DNA of 64,000 nucleotides from Cellulosimicrobium cellulans (GTDB taxonomy: Bacteria; Actinomycetota; Actinomycetes; Actinomycetales; Cellulomonadaceae). Position numbers and translations under genes: made by a program. Location of the stretch: positions 434,001-498,000 of the forward strand of contig NZ_JAMXST010000003.1 of the NCBI RefSeq assembly GCF_024124905.1. Reading direction: 5' to 3'. Below the pieces are notes generated by a model. It was given only the letters and a program-made list of their open reading frames with translations, was not told the DNA's origin and searched no databases. Shown in pieces: positions 1 to 7,902 of the stretch; positions within the stretch are counted from its first letter, which is position 1; every line of letters begins with the position of its first letter.

Positions 1-318
1 GTCGAGACGCCCGGCCCGGAGAACCTCGGCATCCCGTTCACGGGCATCTCCTTCGACAACCCCGTGCAGGGGACCGTGACGGTCGAGACCCCGCTCCCGG
101 GCGGCAACATCGCCGACCAGGCGACGCGCTGGGAGTACATCGCGAACGACACGCTGCCCGCCTACCAGCAGCTCGTCACCCAGCACCCGGACCAGGCGGC
201 GCAGATCATCGGCACCGACGTCTCCGACCGGATCGACGACTACCGGCTCACGAACCCCGCACGCATCGGCCGCATCCTTGACAGACTGACCGAGTGGGAC
301 GTGGACGTGGACCAGTGA
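1..318 (+). CDS. C-terminal part of an unrecognised protein (5' truncated)
   Basis: The reading frame is open from the first base of the window to a TGA at 316-318, so the start lies outside. The visible 105 residues are hydrophilic and acidic, with no cysteine, no membrane segment and no motif I recognise. They end in a helical stretch rich in Asp, Arg and Leu. The stop overlaps the GTG start of the next lipoprotein gene (GTGA), which suggests that the two are translated together. I cannot assign a function; the upstream part of the gene would be needed. Confident that it codes, not what it does. Confidence 0.6.
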   Translation, partial: VETPGPENLGIPFTGISFDNPVQGTVTVETPLPGGNIADQATRWEYIANDTLPAYQQLVTQHPDQAAQIIGTDVSDRIDDYRLTNPARIGRILDRLTEWDVDVDQ

Positions 319-992
319 GCCGGCTCGGCCTGGCCGGGCGGCGGCGGACGGCGACTCGGGCCGCGGTCGTCGTGCTCGCCGGCTCGCTCGTCCTGACGGC
401 GTGCACCGTGACGTTCGGCGGTCCGGACGACGCGACCACGAGCCCGGGCGGGACGAGCGCGGCGACCGGAGGGACGGCGTCGGGCGACGAGGCCGGGACG
501 ACGACGATCGAGGACATCGAGAGGGGCGAGCCCATGCGCTGGGACGTGAGCAGGCCGATCACCGCGGAGTCCGTGGGGCTGGGCGAGTCGCAGGCCGTCG
601 TGCGGGTGCCCGACGGCGCGGCGCAGGTCGAGCTGACCCTCCCGGACGGGACGTGGTCCACGACGGCCGAGGAGCTGACGATCCAGCCCCGACGGGGGTA
701 CGTGAGCACGATCAACGTGTTCCGCACGCTGTCCGGCGGCCAGGCGGTCCACGACCAGCTCGTCGCCGACGCCGAGGTCCTCGGCTTCCCCCGGTCGCAG
801 GTGGACCGCTGGCTCGACGAGCTCCCGGCGTCGCTCGACGCGTCGCGCACGGGCGGGACGCGCGAGCGCACGGGCATCAACGGCTCGAACGGCGACGTCG
901 TCACGTCCGTGCAGATCAGCCACGAGCCCGGGCCGGGCGGCGACGAGAGCATCCGGCTCTGGTACGCGATCAGCCCGGTCACCCCGGACTGA
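315..992 (+). CDS. small lipoprotein of unknown function
   Basis: A secreted, probably lipid-anchored protein. I chose GTG 315 because it overlaps the stop of the upstream gene (GTGA); an ATG 21 bases earlier is possible but would lie inside that gene. Residues 1-29 form a lipoprotein signal peptide: RRR, a hydrophobic run, then the lipobox LTAC with the lipidated Cys30. Next comes a Thr/Gly/Ser-rich linker of about 35 residues and then a soluble domain without cysteines. I do not recognise the domain. The overlapping upstream gene suggests a shared transcript. A weak hairpin at 1036-1060 follows. It could be a lipoprotein partner of the truncated upstream product, but this is inference. Confidence 0.7.
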   Translation: MSRLGLAGRRRTATRAAVVVLAGSLVLTACTVTFGGPDDATTSPGGTSAATGGTASGDEAGTTTIEDIERGEPMRWDVSRPITAESVGLGESQAVVRVPDGAAQVELTLPDGTWSTTAEELTIQPRRGYVSTINVFRTLSGGQAVHDQLVADAEVLGFPRSQVDRWLDELPASLDASRTGGTRERTGINGSNGDVVTSVQISHEPGPGGDESIRLWYAISPVTPD

Positions 993-1035
993 CGGCTCGG
1001 CCGGCCTCCTCCGCGTGCCCGGCGTGAAGAACCGG

Positions 1036-1060
1036 GGGACGAACCGGGCCGGTTCGTCCC
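1036..1060 (+). terminator. hairpin after the lipoprotein gene
   Basis: A perfect 10-bp stem (GGGACGAACC / GGTTCGTCCC) with a 5-base loop, 44 bases past the stop. There is no T-run, as is common for actinobacterial terminators. A TAGCGT -10-like box at 1089-1094 follows and could serve the next gene. Confidence 0.45.
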
Positions 1061-1133
1061 GAGCGCCCGGGACGTCCGGGGCGTGAGGTAGCGTCCCTCC
1101 CGTCCTGAACGGCACGGAGCAGGGGAGCAGCGA

Positions 1134-3125
1134 GTGAGCAGCGTCGCGCACGACCACGGCCGGACGACCACGCAGGGCCGGCCGCGCGTCCGGCACCGGG
1201 CCGTGCGCTGGGCGAGCGCCGCGGTGCTCGCGCCCGTCCTGGCCCTCCCGCTCGCCGCGTGCACGCCCGACCGGCCGGAGGCGCAGGACGCGGCGGACGC
1301 GCTCGCGCAGGCGATCCAGGCGGGCGACGTGAGCGGTCTGGAGTTCCGCAACGGCGCCGCGAAGGACGTCCAGGCCCACCTCGAGGCGGTGCTCGAGCCG
1401 CTCGCGCCGTACGAGCGCACGGTCGAGGTCTCGACGGTGGACGTCGTGGAGGAGGGCGACGACGCGGGCGACCGTGCGACGGCGACGCTCGCCTACCGCT
1501 GGGAGGTCGCCGGGGAGCAGGCTTGGGAGTACACGACGACGGCGGAGCTGACGTTCGCGGAGGCGGCCGACGGCGAGGACGGACCCGGGGCGTGGGACGT
1601 CGTGTGGGAGCCGGACGTGCTCGTCCCCGAGCTCGGCCAGGGCGACCGGCTCGCGGTGAAGCGCGTGCCCGCCGTGCGTGCGGGCATCCTCGGCGCGGAC
1701 GACGTCCCGATCGTCCAGGACCGGCCGGTCTACCGGATCGGCGTCGACAAGACCCTCGTCGCCTCGGGAGCGTGGGACCGCGCCGCGCGCGAGCTCGCCG
1801 CGATCGTCGGGCTCGACCCCGAGGAGTACGCGCAGCGCGTCGCCGGGGCGGGGGAGAAGGCGTTCGTCGAGGCGATCACGGTCCGTACCGAGGACACGGC
1901 GGGGGTCGACGTCGACGCGGCGCGCGGGGTCGACGGCGTCCGCGTGCTCGACGACGAGCTCCCGCTCGCGCCGACGCGCGAGTTCGCGCGCCCCATCCTC
2001 GGGCGCGTGGGGGACGCGACGGCGGAGATCGTCGAGGAGTCCGAGGGGGCGATCGCCGCCGGCGACCAGGTCGGTCTCTCCGGCCTCCAGCGCCAGTACG
2101 ACGAGCAGCTCCGGGGCGTCCAGGGCCTGTCGATCGAGGTCGTGCCGGGCGAGGGCGACGCCGACGGCGAGGTGACCGAGGTCTTCTCGGTGGACCCGGT
2201 GGACGGCGTCCCCCTCAGCACGACCCTCCGGCCGGACATGCAGGTCGCCGCCGAGGCGGTGCTGGCGGGGCAAGGGCCGAGCGCGATCGTCGCGATCCAG
2301 CCCTCCACCGGAGCCGTGCTGGCCGCGGCGAGCTCGACGGCGGGCGAGGGCCTCTCGACCGCGACGACCGGCCAGTACGCGCCCGGCTCGACCTTCAAGG
2401 TCGCGACGACGCTCGCGATGCTGCGCGCGGGGCTCACGCCCGACACGACCGTCGCGTGCCCGCCCACGATCTCCGTGGACGGCCGCGAGTTCCAGAACGT
2501 CCCGGGCTACCCGACGGCGGCGCTCGGCGACGTGCCGCTGCGCACCGCCTTCGCCAACTCGTGCAACACCGCGATGATCGGGCAGCGGGACACGGTGACG
2601 CAGCAGGCGCTGCACGACGCCGCCGCGTCGCTCGGGCTGGGCGTCGAGTCCGACCTGGGCGCGCCCGCGTTCTTCGGCGACGTCCCGACCGACTCGCAGG
2701 GCACCGAGCACGCCGCGTCGATGATCGGGCAGGGCAAGGTCCAGGCCTCCCCGCTGGCGATGGCGACCGTCGCGGCGAGCGTCGCCGCCGGGCACACGGT
2801 GGCGCCCGTCCTGGTCCACCCGGACGTGCAGACCGTCGCCGACGAGCAGCCCGCGAGCACCCTCACCGAGGAGGAGGCGGCGACGCTGCGGGACCTCATG
2901 CGCGCGGTCGTCACCGAGGGGTCGGCGTCGATCCTCCAGGACCTGCCGGGGGAGCCCGGCGCCAAGACCGGCACCGCGCAGTACGGCGACGGCAGCCAGT
3001 CCCACGCCTGGATGATCGCGACCCAGGGGGACCTCGCGGTCGCCGTGTTCGTCGAGACGGGCGACGGCGGCGCCGTCACCGCGGGCCCGCTGATGCACGC
3101 GTTCCTCGACGCGCCCAACGCCTGA
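1134..3125 (+). CDS. class B penicillin-binding lipoprotein (transpeptidase with MecA-type N-terminal domain)
   Basis: A DD-transpeptidase that cross-links peptidoglycan outside the membrane. GTG 1134 follows the ribosome site AGGGGAG. Residues 1-42 are a signal peptide ending in the lipobox LAAC (Cys43). Residues about 48-160 resemble the NTF2-like domain of MecA-type PBPs, followed by a PBP dimerisation region and the transpeptidase domain from about residue 365. All three active-site motifs are present: STFK (nucleophile Ser419, Lys422), SCN (Ser476) and KTGTA (Lys611). At 663 residues the length is normal for the family. An anchor by lipid rather than a transmembrane helix is less usual but known in actinobacteria. 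A strong terminator follows at 3137-3170. The exact role (elongation, division or beta-lactam tolerance) cannot be told from sequence. Confidence 0.9.
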   Translation: MSSVAHDHGRTTTQGRPRVRHRAVRWASAAVLAPVLALPLAACTPDRPEAQDAADALAQAIQAGDVSGLEFRNGAAKDVQAHLEAVLEPLAPYERTVEVSTVDVVEEGDDAGDRATATLAYRWEVAGEQAWEYTTTAELTFAEAADGEDGPGAWDVVWEPDVLVPELGQGDRLAVKRVPAVRAGILGADDVPIVQDRPVYRIGVDKTLVASGAWDRAARELAAIVGLDPEEYAQRVAGAGEKAFVEAITVRTEDTAGVDVDAARGVDGVRVLDDELPLAPTREFARPILGRVGDATAEIVEESEGAIAAGDQVGLSGLQRQYDEQLRGVQGLSIEVVPGEGDADGEVTEVFSVDPVDGVPLSTTLRPDMQVAAEAVLAGQGPSAIVAIQPSTGAVLAAASSTAGEGLSTATTGQYAPGSTFKVATTLAMLRAGLTPDTTVACPPTISVDGREFQNVPGYPTAALGDVPLRTAFANSCNTAMIGQRDTVTQQALHDAAASLGLGVESDLGAPAFFGDVPTDSQGTEHAASMIGQGKVQASPLAMATVAASVAAGHTVAPVLVHPDVQTVADEQPASTLTEEEAATLRDLMRAVVTEGSASILQDLPGEPGAKTGTAQYGDGSQSHAWMIATQGDLAVAVFVETGDGGAVTAGPLMHAFLDAPNA

Positions 3126-3136
3126 CCTCGCGAGTA

Positions 3137-3170
3137 GCGACGCCCGGCCCGGAACGGTGCCGGGCGTCGC
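3137..3170 (+). terminator. terminator of the penicillin-binding protein gene
   Basis: A perfect 12-bp GC-rich stem (GCGACGCCCGGC / GCCGGGCGTCGC) with a 10-base loop, starting 12 bases after the stop codon and followed by TCTCTC. Confidence 0.75.
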
Positions 3171-3316
3171 TCTCTCGGCGGGGGGGATCGCTATCTCGCG
3201 GAGGTGGGGAATAGGGTCCCCGGTCGGGTCGTTGTGCACCAGCGGGTATGATCGGTTGCCGCGGGCGTCCGTCTGCCCGCTTTCCAGCGAGAACCCACCG
3301 TTCCGGGAGAACCTTC

Positions 3317-3400
3317 GTGTTCGTCAGCGTGCCTGCCTGGCAGCTCACCCAGCGCCGCGACGTCGACCTCCGTCGAGTCGCCAGCGCGCTGTGTCGCTGA
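3317..3400 (+). CDS. 27-residue leader peptide, putative cysteine/sulfur attenuator
   Basis: Seen: a GTG at 3317, six bases after the ribosome site GGGAGA (3305-3310), opens a 27-codon frame ending with TGA 3398-3400. The peptide ends RRDVDLRRVASALCR, with its only cysteine as the penultimate residue. A TATGAT -10-like box lies at 3247-3252, about 65 bases upstream. Known: many actinobacteria carry short 'putative leader peptides' with the pattern RR-x-VDL-x-R-x-x-S-x-x-C(R) before sulfur-metabolism and sulfur-transport genes, thought to sense cysteine supply through ribosome stalling or attenuation. Inferred: the peptide controls the symporter that starts 230 bases downstream, which would then be a cystine or other sulfur-compound importer. 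The frame is too short for most gene callers. Confidence 0.75.
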   Translation: MFVSVPAWQLTQRRDVDLRRVASALCR

Positions 3401-3450
3401 CCCCCCGTCGCCGCTGACGCCTCTCCGCCTCCGCACACCCGTCAGGACCC

Positions 3451-3469
3451 CGGGTCGCCTCGCGACCCG
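3451..3469 (+). promoter_or_regulatory. hairpin in the leader between leader peptide and symporter
   Basis: A perfect 8-bp stem (CGGGTCGC / GCGACCCG) with a 3-base loop, 50 bases past the leader-peptide stop. A short direct repeat, CCGTCAGGACC, lies on either side (3439-3449 and 3499-3509). It could be one of the alternative structures of an attenuator, or a ribosome-stalling-dependent terminator without a T-run. Apart from this and the leader peptide, I see no coding potential in 3401-3630. Confidence 0.4.
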
Positions 3470-3630
3470 AGCCGCTGACGTGCGTGGCGCGCCCCGCACC
3501 GTCAGGACCTCACGCCCTCCGGCCTGATGCCCTGCCCGGGCCGCGCTGCTGCCGGCGCCCCGCGACGACGTCCCGAGCCCCTCTCCCGAGAGCGGGCGCT
3601 CGTGCGCCCGCGACACCCGAAAGGTCCCCT

Positions 3631-5166
3631 GTGTCCTCGACCCCCTCACCGGCCTCCTGGAAGGCCGGCTCGCAGCAGGTGAGCCAGGCCCCGGCCGCCG
3701 CACCCGCGACGAAGAAGCGCCGGTTCCCCTCGTTCAGCGTCCAGATCCTGCTGGGCCTCGCGGTCGGCGTCGGCCTCGGTGCCCTCGCCCTCGCCATGGG
3801 CCCGCAGGACGCGGCCGGCGAGGTTCCCAACGGCCTGACCACGACGCTCGACACCGTCGGCTCCTCGTTCGTCACGCTGCTCAAGGCCGTCGTCCCGCCG
3901 CTCATCTTCACCGCGATCGTCGCGTCGATCGCGAACCTGCGCACCGTCACCAACGCGGCGCGCCTCGCCGGCCAGACGCTCCTGTGGTTCGCCATCACCG
4001 CGGCGATCTCCGTGGCCGTCGGCATCGGCCTGGGCCTGCTGTTCAACCCGGGCCAGAACGCCTCGGTGTCCGTCGACGACGCCTACGAGGCGGGGCGCAC
4101 CGGCACGTGGCTCGACTTCCTCACCGGCCTCATCCCGGGCAACGTCCTGGGCATCGGGGCGTCGACCCGCCTGACGACGGGGGACGACGGCGCGCTCACG
4201 GGTGCCGCTGAGACCTCGGTGAACTTCAACGTCCTGCAGATCCTCGTCGTCGCGCTGGTGATCGGCATCGCCGCGCTCAAGTCGGGCAAGAAGGCGGACC
4301 CGTTCCTCGCGTTCAACCGCTCCGCGCTCGCGATCGTGCAGAAGGTGCTGTGGTGGATCATCCGCCTTGCGCCGATCGGCACCGCCGGCCTCATCGGCTA
4401 CGCCATCGCGGCCTACGGCTGGACGTCGCTCGCATCGCTCGCGTGGTTCGCCGTCGCGATCTACGTCGGCCTCGCGGTCGTGCTGTTCGTCGTCTACCCG
4501 ATCCTGCTGCGCACCAACGGCCTGAAGATCTCGAGCTACTTCCGGGGCGCATGGCCCGCGATCCAGCTCGCGTTCGTCTCGCGCTCCTCGATCGGCACGC
4601 TGCCCGTGACGCAGCGCGTCACCGAGCGCAACCTCGGCGTGCCGAGCGAGTACGCGTCGTTCGCGGTGCCGCTGGCCGCGACCACCAAGATGGACGGTTG
4701 CGCCTCGATCTACCCGGCCATCTCGGCGATCTTCGTCGCGCAGATCTTCGGCATCGACCTGTCGATCACCGACTACCTGCTCATCGCGTTCGTCTCCGTC
4801 GTCGGCTCCGCCGCGACCGCGGGCCTCACCGGCGCGATCGTCATGCTGACCCTCACGCTCTCGACCGTCGGCCTGCCGCTCGCGGGCGTCGGCCTGCTGC
4901 TGGCGATCGACCCGATCCTCGACATGGGCCGCACCGCGGTCAACGTCGCGGGCCAGGCGCTCGTCCCGACGATCGTCGCCAAGCGCGAGGGCATCCTCGA
5001 CCTCGAGAAGTACGAGTCCGCCAGCGCGGAGGACCTCTTCGTGGACGAGGACGACGCGTCCGAGACGACCGCCACCGAGACGACCGCCACCGAGACCTCG
5101 GCGACGACCGAGACCGAGGAGGCCACGCCGTCGGCCACCAAGGAGCCGGCAGGCGCCTCCGCCTGA
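3631..5166 (+). CDS. dicarboxylate/amino acid:cation symporter family (DAACS) transporter, probably cystine-type
   Basis: A multi-spanning secondary importer of the glutamate-transporter fold. GTG 3631 is the most likely start (511 residues): the frame is open further upstream, but that stretch overlaps the leader region and is not hydrophobic. About eight membrane segments and two re-entrant hairpins are expected. Seen: SRSSIGTLPVT (HP1 tip), TTKMDGC where the family usually has T-x-NMDGT, a GSAATAGLTGA hairpin (HP2 region), and DPILDMGRTAVNVAGQ (TM8). The C-terminus is a Thr/Glu-rich tail of about 40 residues built on repeats of TETTA. Known: DAACS members carry dicarboxylates, Glu/Asp, Ser/Thr or cystine. 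Inferred: the sulfur-type leader peptide upstream points to cystine. A 21-bp palindrome follows the stop. Confidence 0.85.
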   Translation: MSSTPSPASWKAGSQQVSQAPAAAPATKKRRFPSFSVQILLGLAVGVGLGALALAMGPQDAAGEVPNGLTTTLDTVGSSFVTLLKAVVPPLIFTAIVASIANLRTVTNAARLAGQTLLWFAITAAISVAVGIGLGLLFNPGQNASVSVDDAYEAGRTGTWLDFLTGLIPGNVLGIGASTRLTTGDDGALTGAAETSVNFNVLQILVVALVIGIAALKSGKKADPFLAFNRSALAIVQKVLWWIIRLAPIGTAGLIGYAIAAYGWTSLASLAWFAVAIYVGLAVVLFVVYPILLRTNGLKISSYFRGAWPAIQLAFVSRSSIGTLPVTQRVTERNLGVPSEYASFAVPLAATTKMDGCASIYPAISAIFVAQIFGIDLSITDYLLIAFVSVVGSAATAGLTGAIVMLTLTLSTVGLPLAGVGLLLAIDPILDMGRTAVNVAGQALVPTIVAKREGILDLEKYESASAEDLFVDEDDASETTATETTATETSATTETEEATPSATKEPAGASA

Positions 5167-5188
5167 CGCGCCCACGCGCCGTCGAACA

Positions 5189-5231
5189 CGACATGGGTGC
5201 CGTTATCCACGGGATAACGGCACCCATGTCG
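5189..5231. repeat. palindromic intergenic element, copy 1
   Basis: A perfect 20-bp inverted repeat, arms 5189-5208 and 5212-5231 with a 3-base loop; one more A-T pair extends it outward. It lies between the convergent symporter and SHOCT genes, so it can terminate both. A second element at 50626-50670 shares the flanks CGAACACGACATG and GTCGTTCTCG and the core TAT/ATAACG, so this is a dispersed repeat family rather than a one-off terminator. Confidence 0.75.
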
Positions 5232-5240
5232 TTCTCGGCG

Positions 5241-5549
5241 TCAGGGCTGGGGGCGACCCTCGCGCAGGACCGCGAGGCGCGAGCGGTACTCCTGCTCGTC
5301 GATCTCGCCGCGCGCGTAGCGCTCGCCGAGGATCGCGACGGGGTCCGGGCCGGTGGCGCGCCAGCCGTTCGGGCCGCCCGGGCCCCAGCCGCGGCGTGCG
5401 CGGCGGGCGACCAGGAAGATCACGGACGCGAACAGCAGGAACCACAGCAGCGGGAAGACGAACCACCACGGTCCGGGTCCCCAGCCGGCGTGCGCCACGG
5501 ACGCGACGGCCTCCGTGGGGACCACGGCCCCGGTGAGTGCGGTGAGCAT
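5241..5549 (-). CDS. small membrane protein with C-terminal SHOCT domain
   Basis: A 102-residue protein with one strong transmembrane helix around residues 25-48 (WWFVFPLLWFLLFASVIFLV), a basic, Gly-rich linker (ARRARRGWGPGG) and a C-terminal SHOCT motif (DPVAILGERYARGEIDEQEYRSRL, residues about 69-92). Known: SHOCT is a short two-helix module found at the ends of many bacterial proteins, probably for oligomerisation; its function is unsettled. The ATG lies 160 bases upstream of the end of the response-regulator gene on the same strand, with no visible link between them. It converges with the symporter gene across a palindromic element. Confidence 0.8.
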   Translation of the reverse strand: MLTALTGAVVPTEAVASVAHAGWGPGPWWFVFPLLWFLLFASVIFLVARRARRGWGPGGPNGWRATGPDPVAILGERYARGEIDEQEYRSRLAVLREGRPQP

Positions 5550-5708
5550 GACGACCTCCGGTGTCGGTGCGCCCCGCCGGGCGGCGGGGGCGGCCGTGAT
5601 CCGGCCGCACCTCCAGGCTTCCCGGTGCCCGACGCCGCGTCGTCCCCCGTGCGTGCCGACCTCGCTCGTCCCGCGGTGCCGGTCCGGGCGGCCCCTCGCG
5701 CCCGGCGG

Positions 5709-6374
5709 TCAGCCCACCCAGCCGGGCCGGACGAGCCCGGACTCGTAGGCCGCGACGACGAGCTGCGCGCGGTCGCGCGCACCCACCTTGGCCATGACGC
5801 GCGACACGTGCGTCTTCACGGTCGACTCCGACAGGTAGAGCGTGCCCGCGATCTCGTCGTTCGAGAGCCCGCCCGCGACCTCGACGAGCACCTCGCGCTC
5901 GCGCGGCGTGAGCTCCTCGACACCGGGGACCGGCCCGACGGTCCGCGTCGCGTCCGCGACGCGGGAGAGCAGGCGTCGGGTCACCGTGGGCGAGAGCAGG
6001 GCGTCGCCCCGCGCCGCGACCCGCACCGCGCGGACGAGGTCGACGGGCTCGGTGTCCTTGACGAGGAACCCGCTCGCGCCGCCGCGGATCGCGTCCGTCA
6101 CGTACTCGTCGAGCTCGAACGTGGTGACCACCACGACGTGCACGTGCGACGCCGCACGGTCGGCGACGATCCGCCGGGTCGCCTCGAGCCCGTCGAGTCC
6201 GGGCATCCGGATGTCCATGAGCACGACGTCGGGCAGGTGCTCCAGCGCGAGCCGGACGGCGTCGTCCCCGGTCGCGGCCTCGGCGACGACGCGCATGTCG
6301 TCCTCGGAGTCGATGAGCGCACGGAAGCCACCGCGCACGAGCGCCTGGTCGTCGGCCAGCACGACGTCGATCAT
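5709..6374 (-). CDS. NarL/LuxR-family response regulator
   Basis: A DNA-binding response regulator of 221 residues. The receiver domain (1-120) has the acidic pair Asp8-Asp9, the phosphorylation site Asp54 in VVLMDIRMPG, and a conserved Lys in LVKDTEP. The C-terminal LuxR-type helix-turn-helix is ELTPREREVLVEVAGGLSNDEIAGTLYLSESTVKTHVSRVMAKV. The ATG is preceded by GAGGAGG and overlaps the kinase stop (ATGA), so the pair is one operon with translational coupling. Partner: the histidine kinase ending at 6371. The signal and targets are not evident. Certain as to family. Confidence 0.93.
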   Translation of the reverse strand: MIDVVLADDQALVRGGFRALIDSEDDMRVVAEAATGDDAVRLALEHLPDVVLMDIRMPGLDGLEATRRIVADRAASHVHVVVVTTFELDEYVTDAIRGGASGFLVKDTEPVDLVRAVRVAARGDALLSPTVTRRLLSRVADATRTVGPVPGVEELTPREREVLVEVAGGLSNDEIAGTLYLSESTVKTHVSRVMAKVGARDRAQLVVAAYESGLVRPGWVG

Positions 6375-7729
6375 GGTGCCTCCTCGTGCCGCGGGGGTCC
6401 CTCGTCGGACCGCCCGGTGCTGCCCGACCGGGGCGTGGTGCCCGGCCAGGGAAAGACTGCCCGCACCCGGAAGCCGCGTCCAGCGGTACCTTCCTCCCGC
6501 TCCGACCCCAGCCCCGGTGTCGGACCGGGCACCGACCCCGCCGCGAGCGACCCGCCGACGCTCTCCACGCGCTCGCGCATGCCCCGCAGGCCGTAGCCCG
6601 GCTCGGCGTCGGAGGGTGCGCCCGCGCCGTCGTCGGTGACGGTCACCGTCACGCGGCGCGAGGTGCTGTCCCCGTCCGCCCGGGTGCCGCTCCGGTCGGA
6701 CGCGGACCCGTCGCTCGCATCGACGACGACGCGGACGTCGACGTGCGTCGCGCCGTGCGCGTGCCGCCGCACGTTGGTCAGGGCCTCCTGCACCACGCGG
6801 TAGACGACCCCGGCGAGCCGGTCGGGCAGCCCGGCGGTAGCGGGATCCACGGCGAGGGCGACCGCGATCCCGCCTCCCTCCGCCCGCTGCACGAGCCGGG
6901 GGAGCGCGGCGAGGTCCCACGTCGGGGCGAGCGGGGCGTCGGCTGCGGCCAGGTCGTGCGCCGCGGCCGCCTCCGCGAGCGGCTCCCCCCGGACGACGCC
7001 GAGCACCGCACGGACCTCGTCGAGGGCCTCCGTGCTGGTGGTGCGGATCGCCGTCAGCGCGCTGCGGGCCTGGTCGGGGTCGCGGTCCAGCAGGTGCAGC
7101 CCGACGCCCGCCTGCACGGTGATCGCGGAGAGCGAGTGCGCGAGCACGTCGTGGACCTCGCGCGCGATGCGCAGCCGCTCGTCCGCGACGGCCGTGCGCT
7201 CCCGCTCGACCCGCGCGACCTGCTCGGCCTGCCGTGCGGCGGCGATCCGGGCCGACCGGTCGCGGATCGCGCCCGCGACGAGCAGCACGACGACGGTCCA
7301 CGCCGCCCCGCCGAGGAGCGTCGCCCGCGGCGGGGCGTCGGGGCGGAGGGCCGCCGCCGCGACGACGGCCCCTGCGAGCAGCACGGCCCCGCCCCACGCC
7401 ACGCGCCGCGCGCGCTCCGCGGGGCCGCTGAGGAGCACCCCGACCAGCACGCCGACGGGCCCCGCGAGGACCGGACCCCACGCGTACCCGGCGACGAGGA
7501 AGACCCCGGCGGCCGCGACCGACACCGCGACCGCGGCGACCGGACGCGGCACGAGGAGCACGAGTGCGAGCGGGGAGACGAGGAGGAGGGCGACGGCGGC
7601 GAGGTCGAGCGGGCGCGCGCCCGGCTGCCCGTGCGTCGCACCCACCGACCCGGCGACCGAGAGCACCGCGAGCACCACGGCGAGGAACGCCCGGGGGCGG
7701 CGACGGTCGAGCGGGCCCATGCGTCGCAC
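6371..7729 (-). CDS. sensor histidine kinase, HisKA_3 family
   Basis: A membrane-bound sensor kinase of 452 residues (a second ATG three codons in is equally good). The N-terminal half carries four to six hydrophobic helices without a clear extracytoplasmic sensor domain. The dimerisation/phosphoacceptor domain contains RLRIAREVHDVLAHSLSA with the acceptor His in REVHD, typical of HisKA_3 (NarX/DesK-like). The ATPase domain has the N-box EALTNVRRHA and the glycine loops DDGAGAP and GYGLRGMRERV. It overlaps the downstream response-regulator gene by four bases. Known: such pairs in actinobacteria often respond to cell-envelope or antibiotic stress, but nothing in the sequence identifies the stimulus here. 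Confidence 0.92.
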   Translation of the reverse strand: MRRMGPLDRRRPRAFLAVVLAVLSVAGSVGATHGQPGARPLDLAAVALLLVSPLALVLLVPRPVAAVAVSVAAAGVFLVAGYAWGPVLAGPVGVLVGVLLSGPAERARRVAWGGAVLLAGAVVAAAALRPDAPPRATLLGGAAWTVVVLLVAGAIRDRSARIAAARQAEQVARVERERTAVADERLRIAREVHDVLAHSLSAITVQAGVGLHLLDRDPDQARSALTAIRTTSTEALDEVRAVLGVVRGEPLAEAAAAHDLAAADAPLAPTWDLAALPRLVQRAEGGGIAVALAVDPATAGLPDRLAGVVYRVVQEALTNVRRHAHGATHVDVRVVVDASDGSASDRSGTRADGDSTSRRVTVTVTDDGAGAPSDAEPGYGLRGMRERVESVGGSLAAGSVPGPTPGLGSEREEGTAGRGFRVRAVFPWPGTTPRSGSTGRSDEGPPRHEEAP

Positions 7730-7902
7730 GCTACGCCGCGCTCGGCCGGACCGCGTCCGACCGGGGTGCCGGGCGCCGTCGTCCCGGGGTGCCGTGCGGG
7801 CGAACCTGCACCCCCGGCGATCCTGTCCGAGGTGTCACACCCGAAGCCCCGCCGGTGAGGGCGATCCTGCTTCGCGCTCTGAGCGCCGGTAGCCTGCGAC
7901 CC

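Noticed and set aside
240-3239. A 999-codon open frame on the minus strand across the lipoprotein and penicillin-binding protein genes
   Set aside because: It is the GC-rich antisense shadow of two clearly recognised plus-strand genes; its translation is Arg/Gly/Ala-rich with no domain pattern.
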